From: Pseudomonas serbica
GTDB lineage: Bacteria; Pseudomonadota; Gammaproteobacteria; Pseudomonadales; Pseudomonadaceae
Assembly: GCF_028823535.1 (NCBI RefSeq)
Contig: NZ_JAQIYM010000001.1
Location: 496,001-560,000 of the forward strand
Direction of reading: 5' to 3'
Length of the DNA: 64,000 nucleotides
Part shown: positions 1 to 9,040 of the stretch, piece by piece
How the letters are laid out: each line of letters begins with the position of its first letter
How positions within the stretch are numbered: the first letter of the stretch is position 1
Made by a program: the position numbers and the translations under genes
Notes under the pieces: model-generated
The model's database searches: none
Seen by the model: only the letters and a program-made list of their open reading frames with translations
Told to the model about the DNA's origin: nothing

Positions 1-2
1 CC

Positions 3-173
3 GTGCGCCTGCTGCGCAGCCGCGGCATCGGCTCCGGACCGGACGAAGGCATCCCCGACGCCCTGCTCGAACGCCTCGGCCTCAGCCGTGCCAAGGCCGA
101 GGACGTCGTTAGCAAAGTGCTTGAGGCTGAAGTGCTTCTGCGTGAACTGGCCTCACAATTCAGTCAGGGATAA
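3..173 (+). CDS. C-terminal 56 residues of an unrecognised protein (5' end outside window)
   Basis: The frame is open from the left edge and ends at a TAA at 171-173. The visible tail is hydrophilic and helical in character (ending LLRELASQFSQG), with normal Pseudomonas codon use and a strong terminator directly after it, so it is a genuine gene end. Gene order elsewhere in Pseudomonas would put recG near here, but this tail does not look like a RecG C-terminus, and I do not recognise the family. Confidence 0.6.
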   Translation: MRLLRSRGIGSGPDEGIPDALLERLGLSRAKAEDVVSKVLEAEVLLRELASQFSQG

Positions 174-178
174 AAAAA

Positions 179-213
179 CCGCTCTCACATCAGGGTAATG
201 TGGAGCGGCTTTT
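179..213 (+). terminator. Rho-independent terminator after the left-edge gene
   Basis: CCGCTC/GAGCGG and CACAT/ATGTG stems with one bulged T close a 7-base loop, followed by TTTT. It starts 5 bases after the stop codon of the left-edge gene. Confidence 0.8.
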
Positions 214-224
214 GTGGTCCGGTA

Positions 225-1484
225 TCACCCCAAGTAACGTACTGCACTATTGCCTCTACCAAGAACAACTATTTTGTTATCGACCGTCAACTCGCTGCTG
301 CGAACACCTACCTGTCCAAGTGCGCGGAAGACAACCCACCCTTCGTCTCCAAAAGTCAGATCGAGAGAGCCGGTAAGGTCATAACGAGCAGCGACCAAGT
401 AACCAGCATCGCCAGGTCCGGTGACGATGATCTTTTTATCTTGCTGCAGGACACAACTAGAAAATAACAAATCTGACAATAAATCGGCGTACAACGGCTC
501 CCCTTTGTTGAAAATCAGATTAAAGCTACCGCTAGCATTTAGAACGGTTATCAACCCTTGATTTGCACCGTCTTTTTTAGCTTCGCCAGACGCTATAATC
601 AGCCCATCGTCTCTTACCGCCAAAGAAGTAACAATAGACTTTCGGTCATCAGCTTTACTGCGAATCAGCACTGTTCCACGGTCGCCGAATGAGGTATCAG
701 CACTTCCACTTTGGTTATAGCGAATAACAAAGGCATCACCCAGGAAGCCACCAACGGGGAAAGTCGTCGCACCGACTAATACGCCGTCCCCATGGACTGC
801 CAAAGACCCGAGGCGAATGCTAAAACCATCGTCTTGTGCCCTAAGCACGGTGTAACCGCCATTGAAGGTCTCATCCAGCGAACCGTCTTCATCAAGGCGA
901 AAAACTATTCCCTTGAAACCTTCATCATCGGTGGTAATACCCGCGCTCAAATAGATTTTTGCGTGTAGCTCGGAAAAAGCCAACCATTCCTCGGAAAAAA
1001 AGTTACCCTCCGCACTGTTTTCCCTTTCACTGCCATTAAAAAACCTGACGCCACTTTCAATACTGGCGCCAGCAACATCTGCAATATTAATCGTGGCGAT
1101 GCCGTTATCACCAAAAGAATTATCAAAACTTCCGTCTTCTAGCAACCGAATGATATATTTCTTGGTACTGACCGCACCCGTCTGGTAGGCTGCGATCAGG
1201 TATTTCCCACTGTTTAATGCAACAATTCGTCTGGGAAACATACCAAGTCCGCGAATAGGCAGCTCAACCACACCGCGCTCCCCGAACGACTCATCAAACT
1301 CTCCCGCCTCATTAAACCTTGCCACCGTAAATTTCTTTTGGTGGTTCGATCCTGTTACAACGATCAATTTCTTATCCGGCAGAGCGGCCATCCCGCGTGT
1401 CATGTCCGGCAGTTCTCCCAGGCCACCGTTACCAAAGGAAAGATCAAGATTGCCCGCGGTTGCCGCGCCTGATACCTGAATCAT
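225..1484 (-). CDS. Delta-60 repeat (DUF5122-type beta-propeller) protein
   Basis: 419 aa protein built from degenerate repeats of about 55-60 residues, each carrying a signature like 'DLSFGNGG', 'DESFGERG', 'DNSFGDNG', 'DTSFGDRG' or 'DLTFGDEG'; at least six copies can be seen. This is the delta-60 repeat pattern of predicted beta-propellers, often found in large bacterial surface or secreted proteins. There is no signal peptide, membrane segment or enzymatic motif, so the role is unknown. The ATG start is preceded by GGAG at 7-base spacing. The gene is visibly A+T-richer than its neighbours and uses many codons rare in Pseudomonas, which suggests it is an accessory gene acquired by transfer. 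Confidence 0.75.
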   Translation of the reverse strand: MIQVSGAATAGNLDLSFGNGGLGELPDMTRGMAALPDKKLIVVTGSNHQKKFTVARFNEAGEFDESFGERGVVELPIRGLGMFPRRIVALNSGKYLIAAYQTGAVSTKKYIIRLLEDGSFDNSFGDNGIATINIADVAGASIESGVRFFNGSERENSAEGNFFSEEWLAFSELHAKIYLSAGITTDDEGFKGIVFRLDEDGSLDETFNGGYTVLRAQDDGFSIRLGSLAVHGDGVLVGATTFPVGGFLGDAFVIRYNQSGSADTSFGDRGTVLIRSKADDRKSIVTSLAVRDDGLIIASGEAKKDGANQGLITVLNASGSFNLIFNKGEPLYADLLSDLLFSSCVLQQDKKIIVTGPGDAGYLVAARYDLTGSLDLTFGDEGWVVFRALGQVGVRSSELTVDNKIVVLGRGNSAVRYLG

Positions 1485-1591
1485 GATTTTGCTCCATCAA
1501 GTTGTCTGAGAGATCCACCATGGATCTCAAGCTTGAGTAGAACACCACGCACACAATTCGCCACCTGACAGAAATAACAGTCAGAGTGTCG

Positions 1592-1972
1592 TTAACGGAC
1601 CTTTTTCGGCTTCAAATACTTGGTCAACCCCTGAAACCAGATCACTAGCGCCGGGTTGCCCTTGATCTGAATCGACTTGTCCTGGATCCCCGTCATGAAC
1701 GCCAGCTGCTTGTTCTTGGCCTGCATCGTGGCAAAGCCGTAGGCGGCGTCCTTGAAGGCAATCGCAAACGCCGGTTCGGCGTGCACACCCGCCTTGCTGG
1801 TAATGCGCTGATCTTTAACCTGGTAGTGCCGCGCGACTTTCCCGTCCAGGGTCTGCAGCTGAAACACCAACGCCTTGTCACCTAACTGCTGCTGGAACGC
1901 AGGATTGGAGCGACTGGCCCTGCCCATCATTACACCCAGCATCCACAGCAGAAAACGAAATTTCATGCGCAC
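1592..1972 (-). CDS. Small conserved protein, possibly SCP2-like
   Basis: 126 aa. After a short basic/hydrophobic N-terminus (MRMKFRFLLWMLGVMMGRAS) the chain reads like an SCP2-type lipid-binding fold: a 'QLGDKALVFQLQTLDGKVAR' strand pair, 'AFAIAFKDAAYGFATM', and a closing 'IQIKGNPALVIWFQGL'. Such small SCP2-like proteins are common in Pseudomonas and are sometimes labelled 'helicase' without basis. It is a single-gene unit on the minus strand between the delta-60 gene and the DUF6124 gene. The family assignment rests on pattern only; no ligand or partner can be inferred. Confidence 0.55.
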   Translation of the reverse strand: MRMKFRFLLWMLGVMMGRASRSNPAFQQQLGDKALVFQLQTLDGKVARHYQVKDQRITSKAGVHAEPAFAIAFKDAAYGFATMQAKNKQLAFMTGIQDKSIQIKGNPALVIWFQGLTKYLKPKKVR

Positions 1973-2113
1973 AGCCTCAAGAGATAAATGAACGGCCGGC
2001 GCAGTGTAGCGATTAAAAGCCAGAATGCCACCTTTGAGTTACGTTAGGAGAAGATGCCCTGTTTTTTGACGCCGATGACTACCAAGTCACTGTCGAAACA
2101 TCTTCTCCAGGCG

Positions 2114-2488
2114 TCACGCCGGATGCGAAGGGGCGACATTATCCAACACCCGATTCACCGCCAACTCACCGAGCATGATCACCTGCTGCAACGCCAGCAT
2201 CGTGCTGCGATGCGCCCCTTCCAGCATCGCGGCGATTTCACTGGCCATCACATTCGCCGACGCCAACGACTCACAGGCGTGGGCCAATAGCGTCTCATTG
2301 TCGATGTCAGGCGCCACGACAAAGATCGTGTTGGGCGTATGCACCCCGCTCATTACCAGAGGATTGGGTTTCAGATAATGGTCCAGGGCGCGATTGGCGG
2401 CATGATGCAACTTTCTAGAAGTCGCCGAGATGTACGGCGTAGTGCTTTCGGCTATTGAACCGGAGGGCAATTCGTTGATCTTGGGCAT
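2114..2488 (-). CDS. DUF6124 family protein
   Basis: 124 aa from the ATG at 2488. A longer frame to 2548 would need a TTG start with no ribosome site, whereas this ATG has CGGAG 7 bases upstream. The layout matches the Pseudomonas-specific DUF6124 family: a short polar N-terminus, then 'SRKLHHAANRALDHYLKP', 'IFVVAPDIDNETLLAHACES' and a helical 'LEGAHRSTMLALQQVIMLGE' ending in 'VNRVLD'. Function is unknown; the family is often present in several copies per genome. The protein is soluble, with no signal sequence. Confidence 0.75.
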   Translation of the reverse strand: MPKINELPSGSIAESTTPYISATSRKLHHAANRALDHYLKPNPLVMSGVHTPNTIFVVAPDIDNETLLAHACESLASANVMASEIAAMLEGAHRSTMLALQQVIMLGELAVNRVLDNVAPSHPA

Positions 2489-2744
2489 GGTGAATCTCCG
2501 AGGAATATTGGGAGTGACCACGCTAACCTTCGCGCTTCCGAAGGCCAACCTTAAAAAAGCGTCGGATGCTTCCTCGATTTTGTAAGGGAATTAATCATTT
2601 TTCAGTTGTGTTTAACGAATCCAAACTCGCCGTTTGGATGCACACGCCCTATAACCTCGCGGATAGTTTGGCACCTTCAATTCGATGTTGCCGACACACC
2701 GCTTTCACTGGCACGCCAGCTCCTGCAAGGGTCGGCGTCGTGAC

Positions 2745-2784
2745 AAAAAAATGGGCACCCAACCCGGTTGGCGTGCCCATTTTT
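2745..2784 (-). terminator. Bidirectional terminator downstream of the HU gene
   Basis: Inverted repeat AAAATGGGCAC/GTGCCCATTTT around a 15-base loop, flanked by A- and T-runs on either side. It sits 28 bases beyond the HU stop codon. Confidence 0.85.
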
Positions 2785-2811
2785 CAGCAACCCCACAAAG
2801 GGGAATGCGAA

Positions 2812-3087
2812 TTACGGATTAACGCTATCTTTCAGCGACTTACCCGGCTTGAACGCAACTGTGTTGCTGGCCTTGATTTTAACCGGCTCACCGGTTTGCG
2901 GGTTTTTGCCGGTGCGGGCACCGCGGTGGCGTTGCAGGAAGGTGCCGAAACCGACCAGCGTCACGCTGTCTTTGCGGTGCAGGGCGCCGGTGATTTCTTC
3001 GAGAACGGCGTTGAGGACGCGGTTGGCCTGCTCTTTGGTGAGATCTGCTTTTTCAGCAATGGCTGCGGCGAGTTCTGGTTTACGCAT
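2812..3087 (-). CDS. hupB: HU family DNA-binding protein
   Basis: 91 aa from the ATG at 3087; the longer open frame upstream is non-coding in character. Classic HU/IHF fold: helical 'MRKPELAAAIAEKADLTKEQ' start, 'VTLVGFGTFLQRHRGARTG' beta hairpin, and the signature 'GKNPQTGEPVKIKASNTVAF' followed by 'KPGKSLKDSV'. HU binds and bends DNA without strong sequence preference and compacts the nucleoid. Pseudomonas carries several paralogues; this one, next to the rubredoxin genes, corresponds by position to the second HU rather than the lon-linked one, so the symbol is approximate. It is monocistronic, with its own terminator. Confidence 0.93.
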   Translation of the reverse strand: MRKPELAAAIAEKADLTKEQANRVLNAVLEEITGALHRKDSVTLVGFGTFLQRHRGARTGKNPQTGEPVKIKASNTVAFKPGKSLKDSVNP

Positions 3088-3281
3088 ATTAGTGAAGCCC
3101 CTTTGACGGTTTTTTGTTGTTATGTCCGTGCTGCTCTCTGTGGAGCAGCGCCCAAAGCGCCGCAGGTGCTCTACTCTGCGGCAGACGGGAGTGAGGATGG
3201 CACGCAGAGAGGAGCCGCGCCAGTGTCGGCGCGGCCAATGTATGGGCAAAAGGGGGGTGATTCCGACAGAACGACCGGTAT

Positions 3282-4430
3282 TTACGCCAGCAGTGCCGGA
3301 AGCTCTTTATTGAGGGCCAGTTTCTCCATCACGGCCGCGCCTGTCAGGGCATAACCGAGCAGTTTGCCGTTGGTATCGCGGCATAAAACCTTGATATCTG
3401 CGCCCTGTCCTTCGACCGTCCAGACGCCCTCCGAGCCCCGTGGTGGCGGTGATACGACCAATGGGCAGACCGGAGTTTTCACCGTAATAGGCATAGGGCC
3501 GTAGGTGACTGCCGTCGGGTTGCCAGCGAGAGTCTGGGCCAGCGCTCTCGCACAGCTCATCAGGGGCATGACGTACAACAGATTCAGCCCATCGACCTCG
3601 GCGCAGTCACCCAGCGCGAAGATGTTGGCGTGGGAGGTTTTCAGGTGGCGGTCGACCATCACACCACGATTGACCTGCAAGCCTGCAGCCGCCGCCAGGT
3701 CGATACGCGGACGCAGGCCAATGGCCGAGACCACCACGTCGCACGGGATGACCTGACCGTCGGAAAGATGGGCTTCCAGGCCGTCAGAAACCCGCTGCAG
3801 ACGATTGAGCACCGGACCGAGATGGAAGCGTGCACCCAGGCTTTCAAGACCGGCCTGGACCGCTGCGGCCGCGGCCGGGTGCAACAGGGTCGGCATGACC
3901 TGTTCGCACGGCGCGACCAGTTGCACCTCGTAGCCACCCAGGGTCAGGTCGTTGGCGAATTCGCAGCCGATCAGGCCGGCGCCCAGCAACAACACCCGAT
4001 GCTTGCCGGCCGCTGCCGCGCGAAAACGCGCGTAATCTTCCAGGTCGTTGATCGGGAACACACAATCCGCCGCGTCACCTTCGATGGGCACGCGCACGGT
4101 TTCGGCGCCCCAGGCCAACACCAGGTCACGGTAGATCACCGCTTCCTCGCCGATCCACAGGCGCTTGTGGCCGGGGTCTATGCCACTGATGCGGGTATGC
4201 GTACGCACTTCGGCCTTCAATTGCTCGGCCATCGCACCCGGTTCGGCCATGCTCAGGCCATCGGCATCCTTGTTTTTGCCAAAACCGGTGGAGAGCATCG
4301 GCTTGGAGTAAGAGCGCCCGTCATCGGCGGTAATCAGCAGCAGCGGGGTTTCGCCATCAAGTTTGCGAAACTCGCGAGCCAGGTTGTAGCCAGCCAGCCC
4401 GGTGCCGACAATCACGACAGGTGCGTTCAT
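3282..4430 (-). CDS. rubB: Rubredoxin-NAD(+) reductase
   Basis: 382 aa FAD/NAD(P)-binding pyridine nucleotide-disulfide oxidoreductase. The N-terminal FAD motif is '[18 protein letters not shown]', the NADH-binding motif '[17 protein letters not shown]' lies near residue 150, and the second FAD motif '[15 protein letters not shown]' near 265. It passes electrons from NADH to rubredoxin for alkane hydroxylase or oxidative-stress reductases. It starts 20 bases after the rubredoxin stop codon on the same strand, so the two genes form an operon with carrier first and reductase second. Length matches the family. Confidence 0.93.
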   Translation of the reverse strand: MNAPVVIVGTGLAGYNLAREFRKLDGETPLLLITADDGRSYSKPMLSTGFGKNKDADGLSMAEPGAMAEQLKAEVRTHTRISGIDPGHKRLWIGEEAVIYRDLVLAWGAETVRVPIEGDAADCVFPINDLEDYARFRAAAAGKHRVLLLGAGLIGCEFANDLTLGGYEVQLVAPCEQVMPTLLHPAAAAAVQAGLESLGARFHLGPVLNRLQRVSDGLEAHLSDGQVIPCDVVVSAIGLRPRIDLAAAAGLQVNRGVMVDRHLKTSHANIFALGDCAEVDGLNLLYVMPLMSCARALAQTLAGNPTAVTYGPMPITVKTPVCPLVVSPPPRGSEGVWTVEGQGADIKVLCRDTNGKLLGYALTGAAVMEKLALNKELPALLA

Positions 4431-4450
4431 TCCTTACTCCTCTAAGTGTC

Positions 4451-4618
4451 TTAGTTGATTTCGATCATTTCGAAATCCATTTTGCCTACACCGCAATCCG
4501 GGCACAGCCAGTCTTCCGGCACGTCCTGCCACAGGGTGCCCGGCGCGATGCCGTCATCGGGCCAACCGTCGGCTTCGTTATAGATCAGGCCGCAGACGAT
4601 ACATTGCCACTTTTTCAT
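4451..4618 (-). CDS. rubA: Rubredoxin
   Basis: 55 aa, encoded on the minus strand. Two CxxC iron-binding knuckles are visible: '[20 protein letters not shown]' and '[20 protein letters not shown]'. These four cysteines hold one Fe in the small one-electron carrier. A GAGGAAG ribosome site lies 8 bases before the ATG. It is directly upstream of its reductase. Only one rubredoxin is present here, whereas some pseudomonads carry two in tandem. Confidence 0.95.
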   Translation of the reverse strand: MKKWQCIVCGLIYNEADGWPDDGIAPGTLWQDVPEDWLCPDCGVGKMDFEMIEIN

Positions 4619-4817
4619 ACAGGTACTTCCTCAAATTCAGGCTTTTACTGGCGCGAACAGTCGATGGATAAAACACTGCTGTCCTGCTCAGGGCGTTTTG
4701 TACTGATGGGGCCAGTCAGATGCAAGCGTGATCGGCGCAACGGGCGCCCGGATCACTCAAACTTATTAGCTGACATGGTAAGCTCGCCGCCTCATTTGCT
4801 GCCAATAATGACTCACT

Positions 4818-5369
4818 GTGCCGCACTCAAAATCTCCTTTCTGGGTGACCAGAAGCCAACTCGCGCCCCTCCCCACCGCCTCGACCCTCGATTGGTTATT
4901 CGATGAAGGCTCGCTGACAAGACGCCTCATTCACCTGTCGAATGATGCATTCAGCGTCACGCCGCTATTCGAAGGCTGGCAGCCCTTGCGCGCTGACGAA
5001 TGTGCAGCCCTGGACCTGGTTGAAGGCAGTGAGGGTTGGGTGCGCGAGGTGTATCTGCGCGGTCATGGCCAGGCCTGGGTGTTTGCCCGAAGCGTCGCGG
5101 CACGCAGTGCGCTGCAGGGCGACGGCTTGCACATGGACGCGCTGGGCAGCCGTTCGCTGGGCGAATTGCTGTTTTGCGATCATGCCTTTCAGCGCCGGGC
5201 CATCGAGGTTTGTCACTATCCTCAGGCATGGCTGCCGACGGAAGTGCGAACACCTGGGTTGTGGGGCCGTCGCTCGCGCTTCGACCGTGGCGCCTTGAGT
5301 GTGCTGGTGGCCGAGATCTTCCTGCCGACCCTGTGGAGCGTCGCCGGCGCCCATCCGGAGAATTGCTGA
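4818..5369 (+). CDS. ubiC: Chorismate lyase (chorismate--pyruvate lyase)
   Basis: 183 aa, GTG start. UbiC splits chorismate to 4-hydroxybenzoate and pyruvate, the first step of ubiquinone head-group synthesis. Family features visible are '[16 protein letters not shown]', '[18 protein letters not shown]' (the R-G-x-x-x-W-x-x-A-R substrate-binding region), '[11 protein letters not shown]' and '[11 protein letters not shown]'. The length fits UbiC. The stop TGA overlaps the ATG of ubiA by one base (TGATG), which couples the two steps by translation. It is divergent from the rubredoxin operon, with about 200 bases between. Confidence 0.93.
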   Translation: MPHSKSPFWVTRSQLAPLPTASTLDWLFDEGSLTRRLIHLSNDAFSVTPLFEGWQPLRADECAALDLVEGSEGWVREVYLRGHGQAWVFARSVAARSALQGDGLHMDALGSRSLGELLFCDHAFQRRAIEVCHYPQAWLPTEVRTPGLWGRRSRFDRGALSVLVAEIFLPTLWSVAGAHPENC

Positions 5370-6259
5370 TGTACCAGAGCCTGCTCAAGTCCTTGAACCG
5401 CGTGAATCCCCGAGCCTGGGATTTCATTCAGTTGACGCGCATGGACAAGCCGATCGGCATCTACCTGCTGCTGTGGCCGACGTTGTGGGCCCTGTGGATT
5501 GCCGGCAAGGGCTCGCCGTCCCTGGCCAATATCGTGATTTTCGTCCTTGGCGTGGTGCTGACCCGCGCGGGCGGCTGCGTGATCAATGATTGGGCGGACC
5601 GCAAGGTCGACGGCCATGTAAAACGCACCGAACAGCGGCCGCTGGTGAGCGGCAAGATCAGTTCCAGGGAAGCCCTGGTGTTCTTTGCGCTGTTGATGGG
5701 CGTGAGTTTCCTGTTGGTGCTGTGCACCAATGCCACCACTATATGGTTGTCCCTCGGCGGCCTGGCGCTGGCCTTCAGCTACCCGTTCATGAAGCGCTAC
5801 ACCTATTACCCACAGGTGGTGCTGGGCGCGGCGTTTTCCTGGGGCATGCCGATGGCGTTCACCGCCGAAACCGGTGAACTGCCGGCGGCAGCGTGGCTGC
5901 TGTACATCGCCAACCTGATGTGGACGGTGGGTTACGACACCTACTACGCGATGACCGACCGCGACGATGACTTGAAGATCGGCGTGAAGTCCACGGCGAT
6001 CCTGTTTGGCGAGGCCGACCGCGTGATTATCCTGATCTTGCAGGGTCTGGCGTTGGGTTGCCTGTTGCTGGCCGGGTCGAAATTCGAGCTGGGGGGCTGG
6101 TTCCACCTGGGGCTTGCGGTGGCGGCGGGCTGTTTTGCCTGGGAGTTCTGGTACACCCGGAGCAAGGACCGCATGCGCTGTTTCAAAGCGTTCTTGCACA
6201 ACCACTGGGCCGGGTTGGCAATTTTTGTCGGGATTGTGCTGGATTACGGGCTGCGTTGA
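5369..6259 (+). CDS. ubiA: 4-hydroxybenzoate octaprenyltransferase
   Basis: 296 aa from the ATG at 5369. UbiA is an inner-membrane prenyltransferase that attaches the polyprenyl tail to 4-hydroxybenzoate in ubiquinone synthesis. Both aspartate-rich Mg-diphosphate motifs are visible: '[15 protein letters not shown]' near residue 72 and '[20 protein letters not shown]' near residue 192. Eight to nine hydrophobic helices follow the family pattern. The longer open frame (to 5036) lies inside ubiC and is an artefact. It is translationally coupled to ubiC and followed by a strong terminator. Confidence 0.96.
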   Translation: MYQSLLKSLNRVNPRAWDFIQLTRMDKPIGIYLLLWPTLWALWIAGKGSPSLANIVIFVLGVVLTRAGGCVINDWADRKVDGHVKRTEQRPLVSGKISSREALVFFALLMGVSFLLVLCTNATTIWLSLGGLALAFSYPFMKRYTYYPQVVLGAAFSWGMPMAFTAETGELPAAAWLLYIANLMWTVGYDTYYAMTDRDDDLKIGVKSTAILFGEADRVIILILQGLALGCLLLAGSKFELGGWFHLGLAVAAGCFAWEFWYTRSKDRMRCFKAFLHNHWAGLAIFVGIVLDYGLR

Positions 6260-6265
6260 GGATTT

Positions 6266-6311
6266 AAAAGATCGCAGCGTTCGGCAGCTCCAAGGGGCTG
6301 CGATCTTTTTT
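6266..6311 (+). terminator. Terminator after ubiA
   Basis: Stem AAAAGATCGCAG/CTGCGATCTTTT with further internal pairing (GCAGCTCC/GGGGCTGC), ending in six Ts. The same 'GATCGCAG' module recurs after uvrD and near 40.9 kb. Confidence 0.85.
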
Positions 6312-6320
6312 GGATTACGG

Positions 6321-6707
6321 TTACTTTTGCGACTCGTGCACGACGTGCCAGACGTCTTTCATTTTGTCGCCCTTCGCTTCTCCAGGCTTTTCGTCCTTCA
6401 CAAAGGTGTACAGCGGTTTGCCGTCGTAAGCCCACTGCATCGTGCCGTCATCTCGCTTGATCGGGGTAAATTTTCCTTCGGCCTTGGCTCCGGCCGGAGC
6501 CATCATGGGTGGCCAATTCTTGGCACAATCATCATTACACATCGACTTGCCGCCCGAGTCCTTGTCGAACGTGTAAACGGTCATGCCTTTATGGTCGACC
6601 ATCATGCCGCCCTTCATCATCGCCGGGTCGGCGGCGAAGGCCATGGTCGGCAGCGTTAGCGCAGCGGTGACCAGCAAAGCCTTCCAGGATTGAGCAATGT
6701 GTTTCAT
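6321..6707 (-). CDS. Secreted repeat protein, COG4315 / Lipoprotein_15 type
   Basis: 128 aa with a clear signal peptide (MKHIAQSWKALLVTAALTLP, cleavage near AFA-AD). The mature part carries two copies of the short family repeat, 'MMVDHKGMTVYTFDKDSGGK' and 'MQWAYDGKPLYTFVKDEKPG', separated by 'SMCNDDCAKNWPPM' with two cysteines. It is expected in the periplasm. The function of the family is not established. It is convergent with ubiA and stands about 150 bases from the divergent phoB promoter. Confidence 0.85.
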   Translation of the reverse strand: MKHIAQSWKALLVTAALTLPTMAFAADPAMMKGGMMVDHKGMTVYTFDKDSGGKSMCNDDCAKNWPPMMAPAGAKAEGKFTPIKRDDGTMQWAYDGKPLYTFVKDEKPGEAKGDKMKDVWHVVHESQK

Positions 6708-6788
6708 GGAAACCTTCCGTTTGTGGTAGTCAGGATTCGGACTTAGAGCTTAGTCCAGGTTCATGACAATCGCCGGGCGACTAAAATA

Positions 6789-6806
6789 CTGTCACACGAC
6801 TGCAAT
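6789..6806 (+). promoter_or_regulatory. PhoB (Pho) box upstream of phoB
   Basis: CTGTCACACGACTGCAAT fits the Pho box pattern of two CTGTCAT-like 7-mers 11 bases apart (CTGTCAC then CTGCAAT). It lies 53 bases before the phoB start and would give autoregulation of phoBR. Confidence 0.8.
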
Positions 6807-6859
6807 AATTCCGTTATCTAATGCGGCGCAAGACAGTTAAATGACAAGAGGATTAAGGC

Positions 6860-7549
6860 ATGGTTGGCAGGAGCATTCTGATCGTCGACGACGAAGCGCC
6901 CATTCGCGAAATGATCGCCGTTGCGTTGGAAATGGCCGGCTATGACTGCCTGGAGGCGGAGAACTCCCAGCAGGCCCACGCCATTATCGTCGACCGCAAG
7001 CCGGACCTGATCCTGCTCGACTGGATGCTGCCCGGCACGTCCGGCATCGAGCTGGCTCGCCGCCTCAAGCGCGACGAGCTGACCGGGGACATCCCGATCA
7101 TCATGCTCACCGCCAAGGGCGAAGAGGACAACAAGATCCAGGGCCTGGAAGTCGGCGCCGATGACTACATCACCAAACCCTTTTCCCCACGCGAGCTGGT
7201 CGCGCGCCTCAAGGCCGTGCTGCGCCGCGCCGGCCCTACCGATGGCGAAGCGCCAATCGAAGTGGGCGGCCTGCTGCTGGACCCGATCGGCCACCGCGTG
7301 ACCATCGACGGCAAACCGGCGGAGATGGGACCGACCGAATACCGTCTGCTGCAGTTCTTCATGACCCACCAGGAACGCGCCTACACCCGTGGCCAGTTGC
7401 TGGACCAGGTCTGGGGCGGCAACGTGTATGTCGAGGAGCGCACCGTCGACGTGCATATCCGGCGCCTGCGCAAAGCCCTCGGCGATGCCTACGAAAACCT
7501 GGTACAAACCGTGCGCGGCACCGGCTATCGCTTTTCTACCAAAGCCTGA
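6860..7549 (+). CDS. phoB: Phosphate regulon response regulator PhoB
   Basis: 229 aa, OmpR/PhoB family. The receiver domain (1-120) has the acidic pair in 'ILIVDDEAP', the phospho-acceptor aspartate in '[10 protein letters not shown]', a conserved Thr in 'IIMLTAKG' and Lys in 'YITKPFSP'. The winged-helix DNA-binding domain (130-229) ends '[20 protein letters not shown]' and 'VRGTGYRFS'. PhoB-P binds Pho boxes to activate phosphate-scavenging genes, here pstS and pstC. It is followed after 45 bases by its kinase phoR, and a Pho box precedes it. Confidence 0.97.
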   Translation: MVGRSILIVDDEAPIREMIAVALEMAGYDCLEAENSQQAHAIIVDRKPDLILLDWMLPGTSGIELARRLKRDELTGDIPIIMLTAKGEEDNKIQGLEVGADDYITKPFSPRELVARLKAVLRRAGPTDGEAPIEVGGLLLDPIGHRVTIDGKPAEMGPTEYRLLQFFMTHQERAYTRGQLLDQVWGGNVYVEERTVDVHIRRLRKALGDAYENLVQTVRGTGYRFSTKA

Positions 7550-7594
7550 TCCGGACGTTCACCGCCCGACAAGCTGACAAGGACGCGCTTTAAC

Positions 7595-8917
7595 GTGAAC
7601 CAAAACTGGCATGGCACCCTGATTCGCCACATGCTGCTGCTGGTCACCGCCTGCCTGGTGATCGGCCTGATCACCGGCTACTACGGCTGGAGCCTCGCCG
7701 CGGGACTTGGCGTTTACCTGGCCTGGACCCTCAGGCAACTGCTGCGCCTGCACGAATGGCTGCGCCTGCACAAACCCGATGAAGCGCCACCCGATGGCTA
7801 CGGCCTGTGGGGCGAGGTGTTCGACAGCATCTATCACCTGCAACGTCGCGACCAGCGCGTTCGTGGACGCCTGCAAGCGGTCATCGACCGGGTCCAGGAG
7901 TCCACCGCCGCCTTGAAGGACGCGGTGGTCATGCTCGACAGCGACGGCAACCTGGAATGGTGGAACCGCGCCGCCGAGACCCTGCTGGGCCTCAAGACCC
8001 CGCAGGACAGCGGCCAGCCGGTGACGAACCTGGTGCGCCATCCGCGTTTCAAGGAATACTTCGAGCAGGACAGCTACGCCGAGCCGCTGGAAATCCCTTC
8101 GCCGACCAACGACCGGATGCGGATCCAGCTGTACATCACCCGCTACGGCAACAATGAGCACCTGATGCTGGTGCGTGACGTGACGCGCATCCATCAGTTG
8201 GAGCAGATGCGCAAAGACTTCATCGCCAACGTCTCCCACGAGCTGCGTACGCCGCTGACGGTGATCTGTGGCTATCTGGAAACCCTGCTCGATAACGTCG
8301 AGGAAGTGAACCCGCGATGGACCCGTGCCCTGCAGCAAATGCAGCAGCAAGGCGGGCGCATGCAGACCTTGCTCAACGACCTGCTGTTGCTGGCCAAACT
8401 GGAAGCCACCGATTACCCGTCGGACAACCAACCGGTGGCCATCGACGGCTTGCTGCAATCGATCAAGGGAGATGCTCAGCAGCTATCCGGCCAGAAAAAC
8501 CAGAAAATCACTCTGGAGGCCGACCCGACGATTCTGCTCAAGGGCAGCGAAGCGGAGCTGCGCAGCGCGTTTTCCAACCTGGTGTTCAACGCGGTGAAAT
8601 ACACCCAGGCCGAAGGCAACATCCGCATTCGCTGGTGGGGCGATGAGCAAGGCGCGCACCTGAGCGTGCAGGATTCCGGGATCGGCATCGACAGCAAACA
8701 CCTGCCGCGCCTGACCGAACGTTTCTACCGCGTCGACTCCAGCCGCAATTCCAACACTGGCGGCACCGGGCTGGGCCTGGCGATCGTCAAACACGTGCTG
8801 TTGCGCCACCGCGCGCGGATGGAAATCAGCAGCGTGCCCGGTCACGGCAGCACCTTTACCTGCCATTTCGCCCCTGCCCAGGTCAGCAAATCGAGAGTAA
8901 TCAGCACCGCCGATTGA
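7595..8917 (+). CDS. phoR: Phosphate regulon sensor histidine kinase PhoR
   Basis: 440 aa, GTG start with AAGGA upstream. An N-terminal membrane hairpin (about 8-50) leads to a PAS domain (about 100-200, 'AVVMLDSDGNLEWWNRAAET'), then a HisKA domain with the phosphorylated His in 'FIANVSHELRTPLTV', and an HATPase domain with N box 'NLVFNAVKYT', G1 'DSGIGID' and G2 'GGTGLGLAIV'. There is no large periplasmic sensor, as expected for PhoR, which reads the state of Pst through PhoU. It forms the phoBR operon with the gene before it. Confidence 0.97.
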   Translation: MNQNWHGTLIRHMLLLVTACLVIGLITGYYGWSLAAGLGVYLAWTLRQLLRLHEWLRLHKPDEAPPDGYGLWGEVFDSIYHLQRRDQRVRGRLQAVIDRVQESTAALKDAVVMLDSDGNLEWWNRAAETLLGLKTPQDSGQPVTNLVRHPRFKEYFEQDSYAEPLEIPSPTNDRMRIQLYITRYGNNEHLMLVRDVTRIHQLEQMRKDFIANVSHELRTPLTVICGYLETLLDNVEEVNPRWTRALQQMQQQGGRMQTLLNDLLLLAKLEATDYPSDNQPVAIDGLLQSIKGDAQQLSGQKNQKITLEADPTILLKGSEAELRSAFSNLVFNAVKYTQAEGNIRIRWWGDEQGAHLSVQDSGIGIDSKHLPRLTERFYRVDSSRNSNTGGTGLGLAIVKHVLLRHRARMEISSVPGHGSTFTCHFAPAQVSKSRVISTAD

Positions 8918-9040
8918 TACCGGCCAGCACGCGCCACTAGGCAATCGAACAGTCAGCCGCTACATTGGCTGACTTGCGCCTGCACTTCAGGCGCACTTTT
9001 TTCTTTCCTTTCGATTACACGGAACCCGCAAAACTCCATC

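Noticed and set aside
3088..3249. N-terminal extension of HU (54 residues)
   Set aside because: HU proteins start at the MRKPELA-type sequence and are about 90 residues; the extension is Arg-rich with no similarity to the family.
5222..6205. 327-residue minus-strand open frame over ubiA
   Set aside because: It lies opposite ubiC/ubiA, is rich in His/Gln/Arg as expected for an antisense shadow of a G+C-rich gene, and has no ribosome site or family motif.
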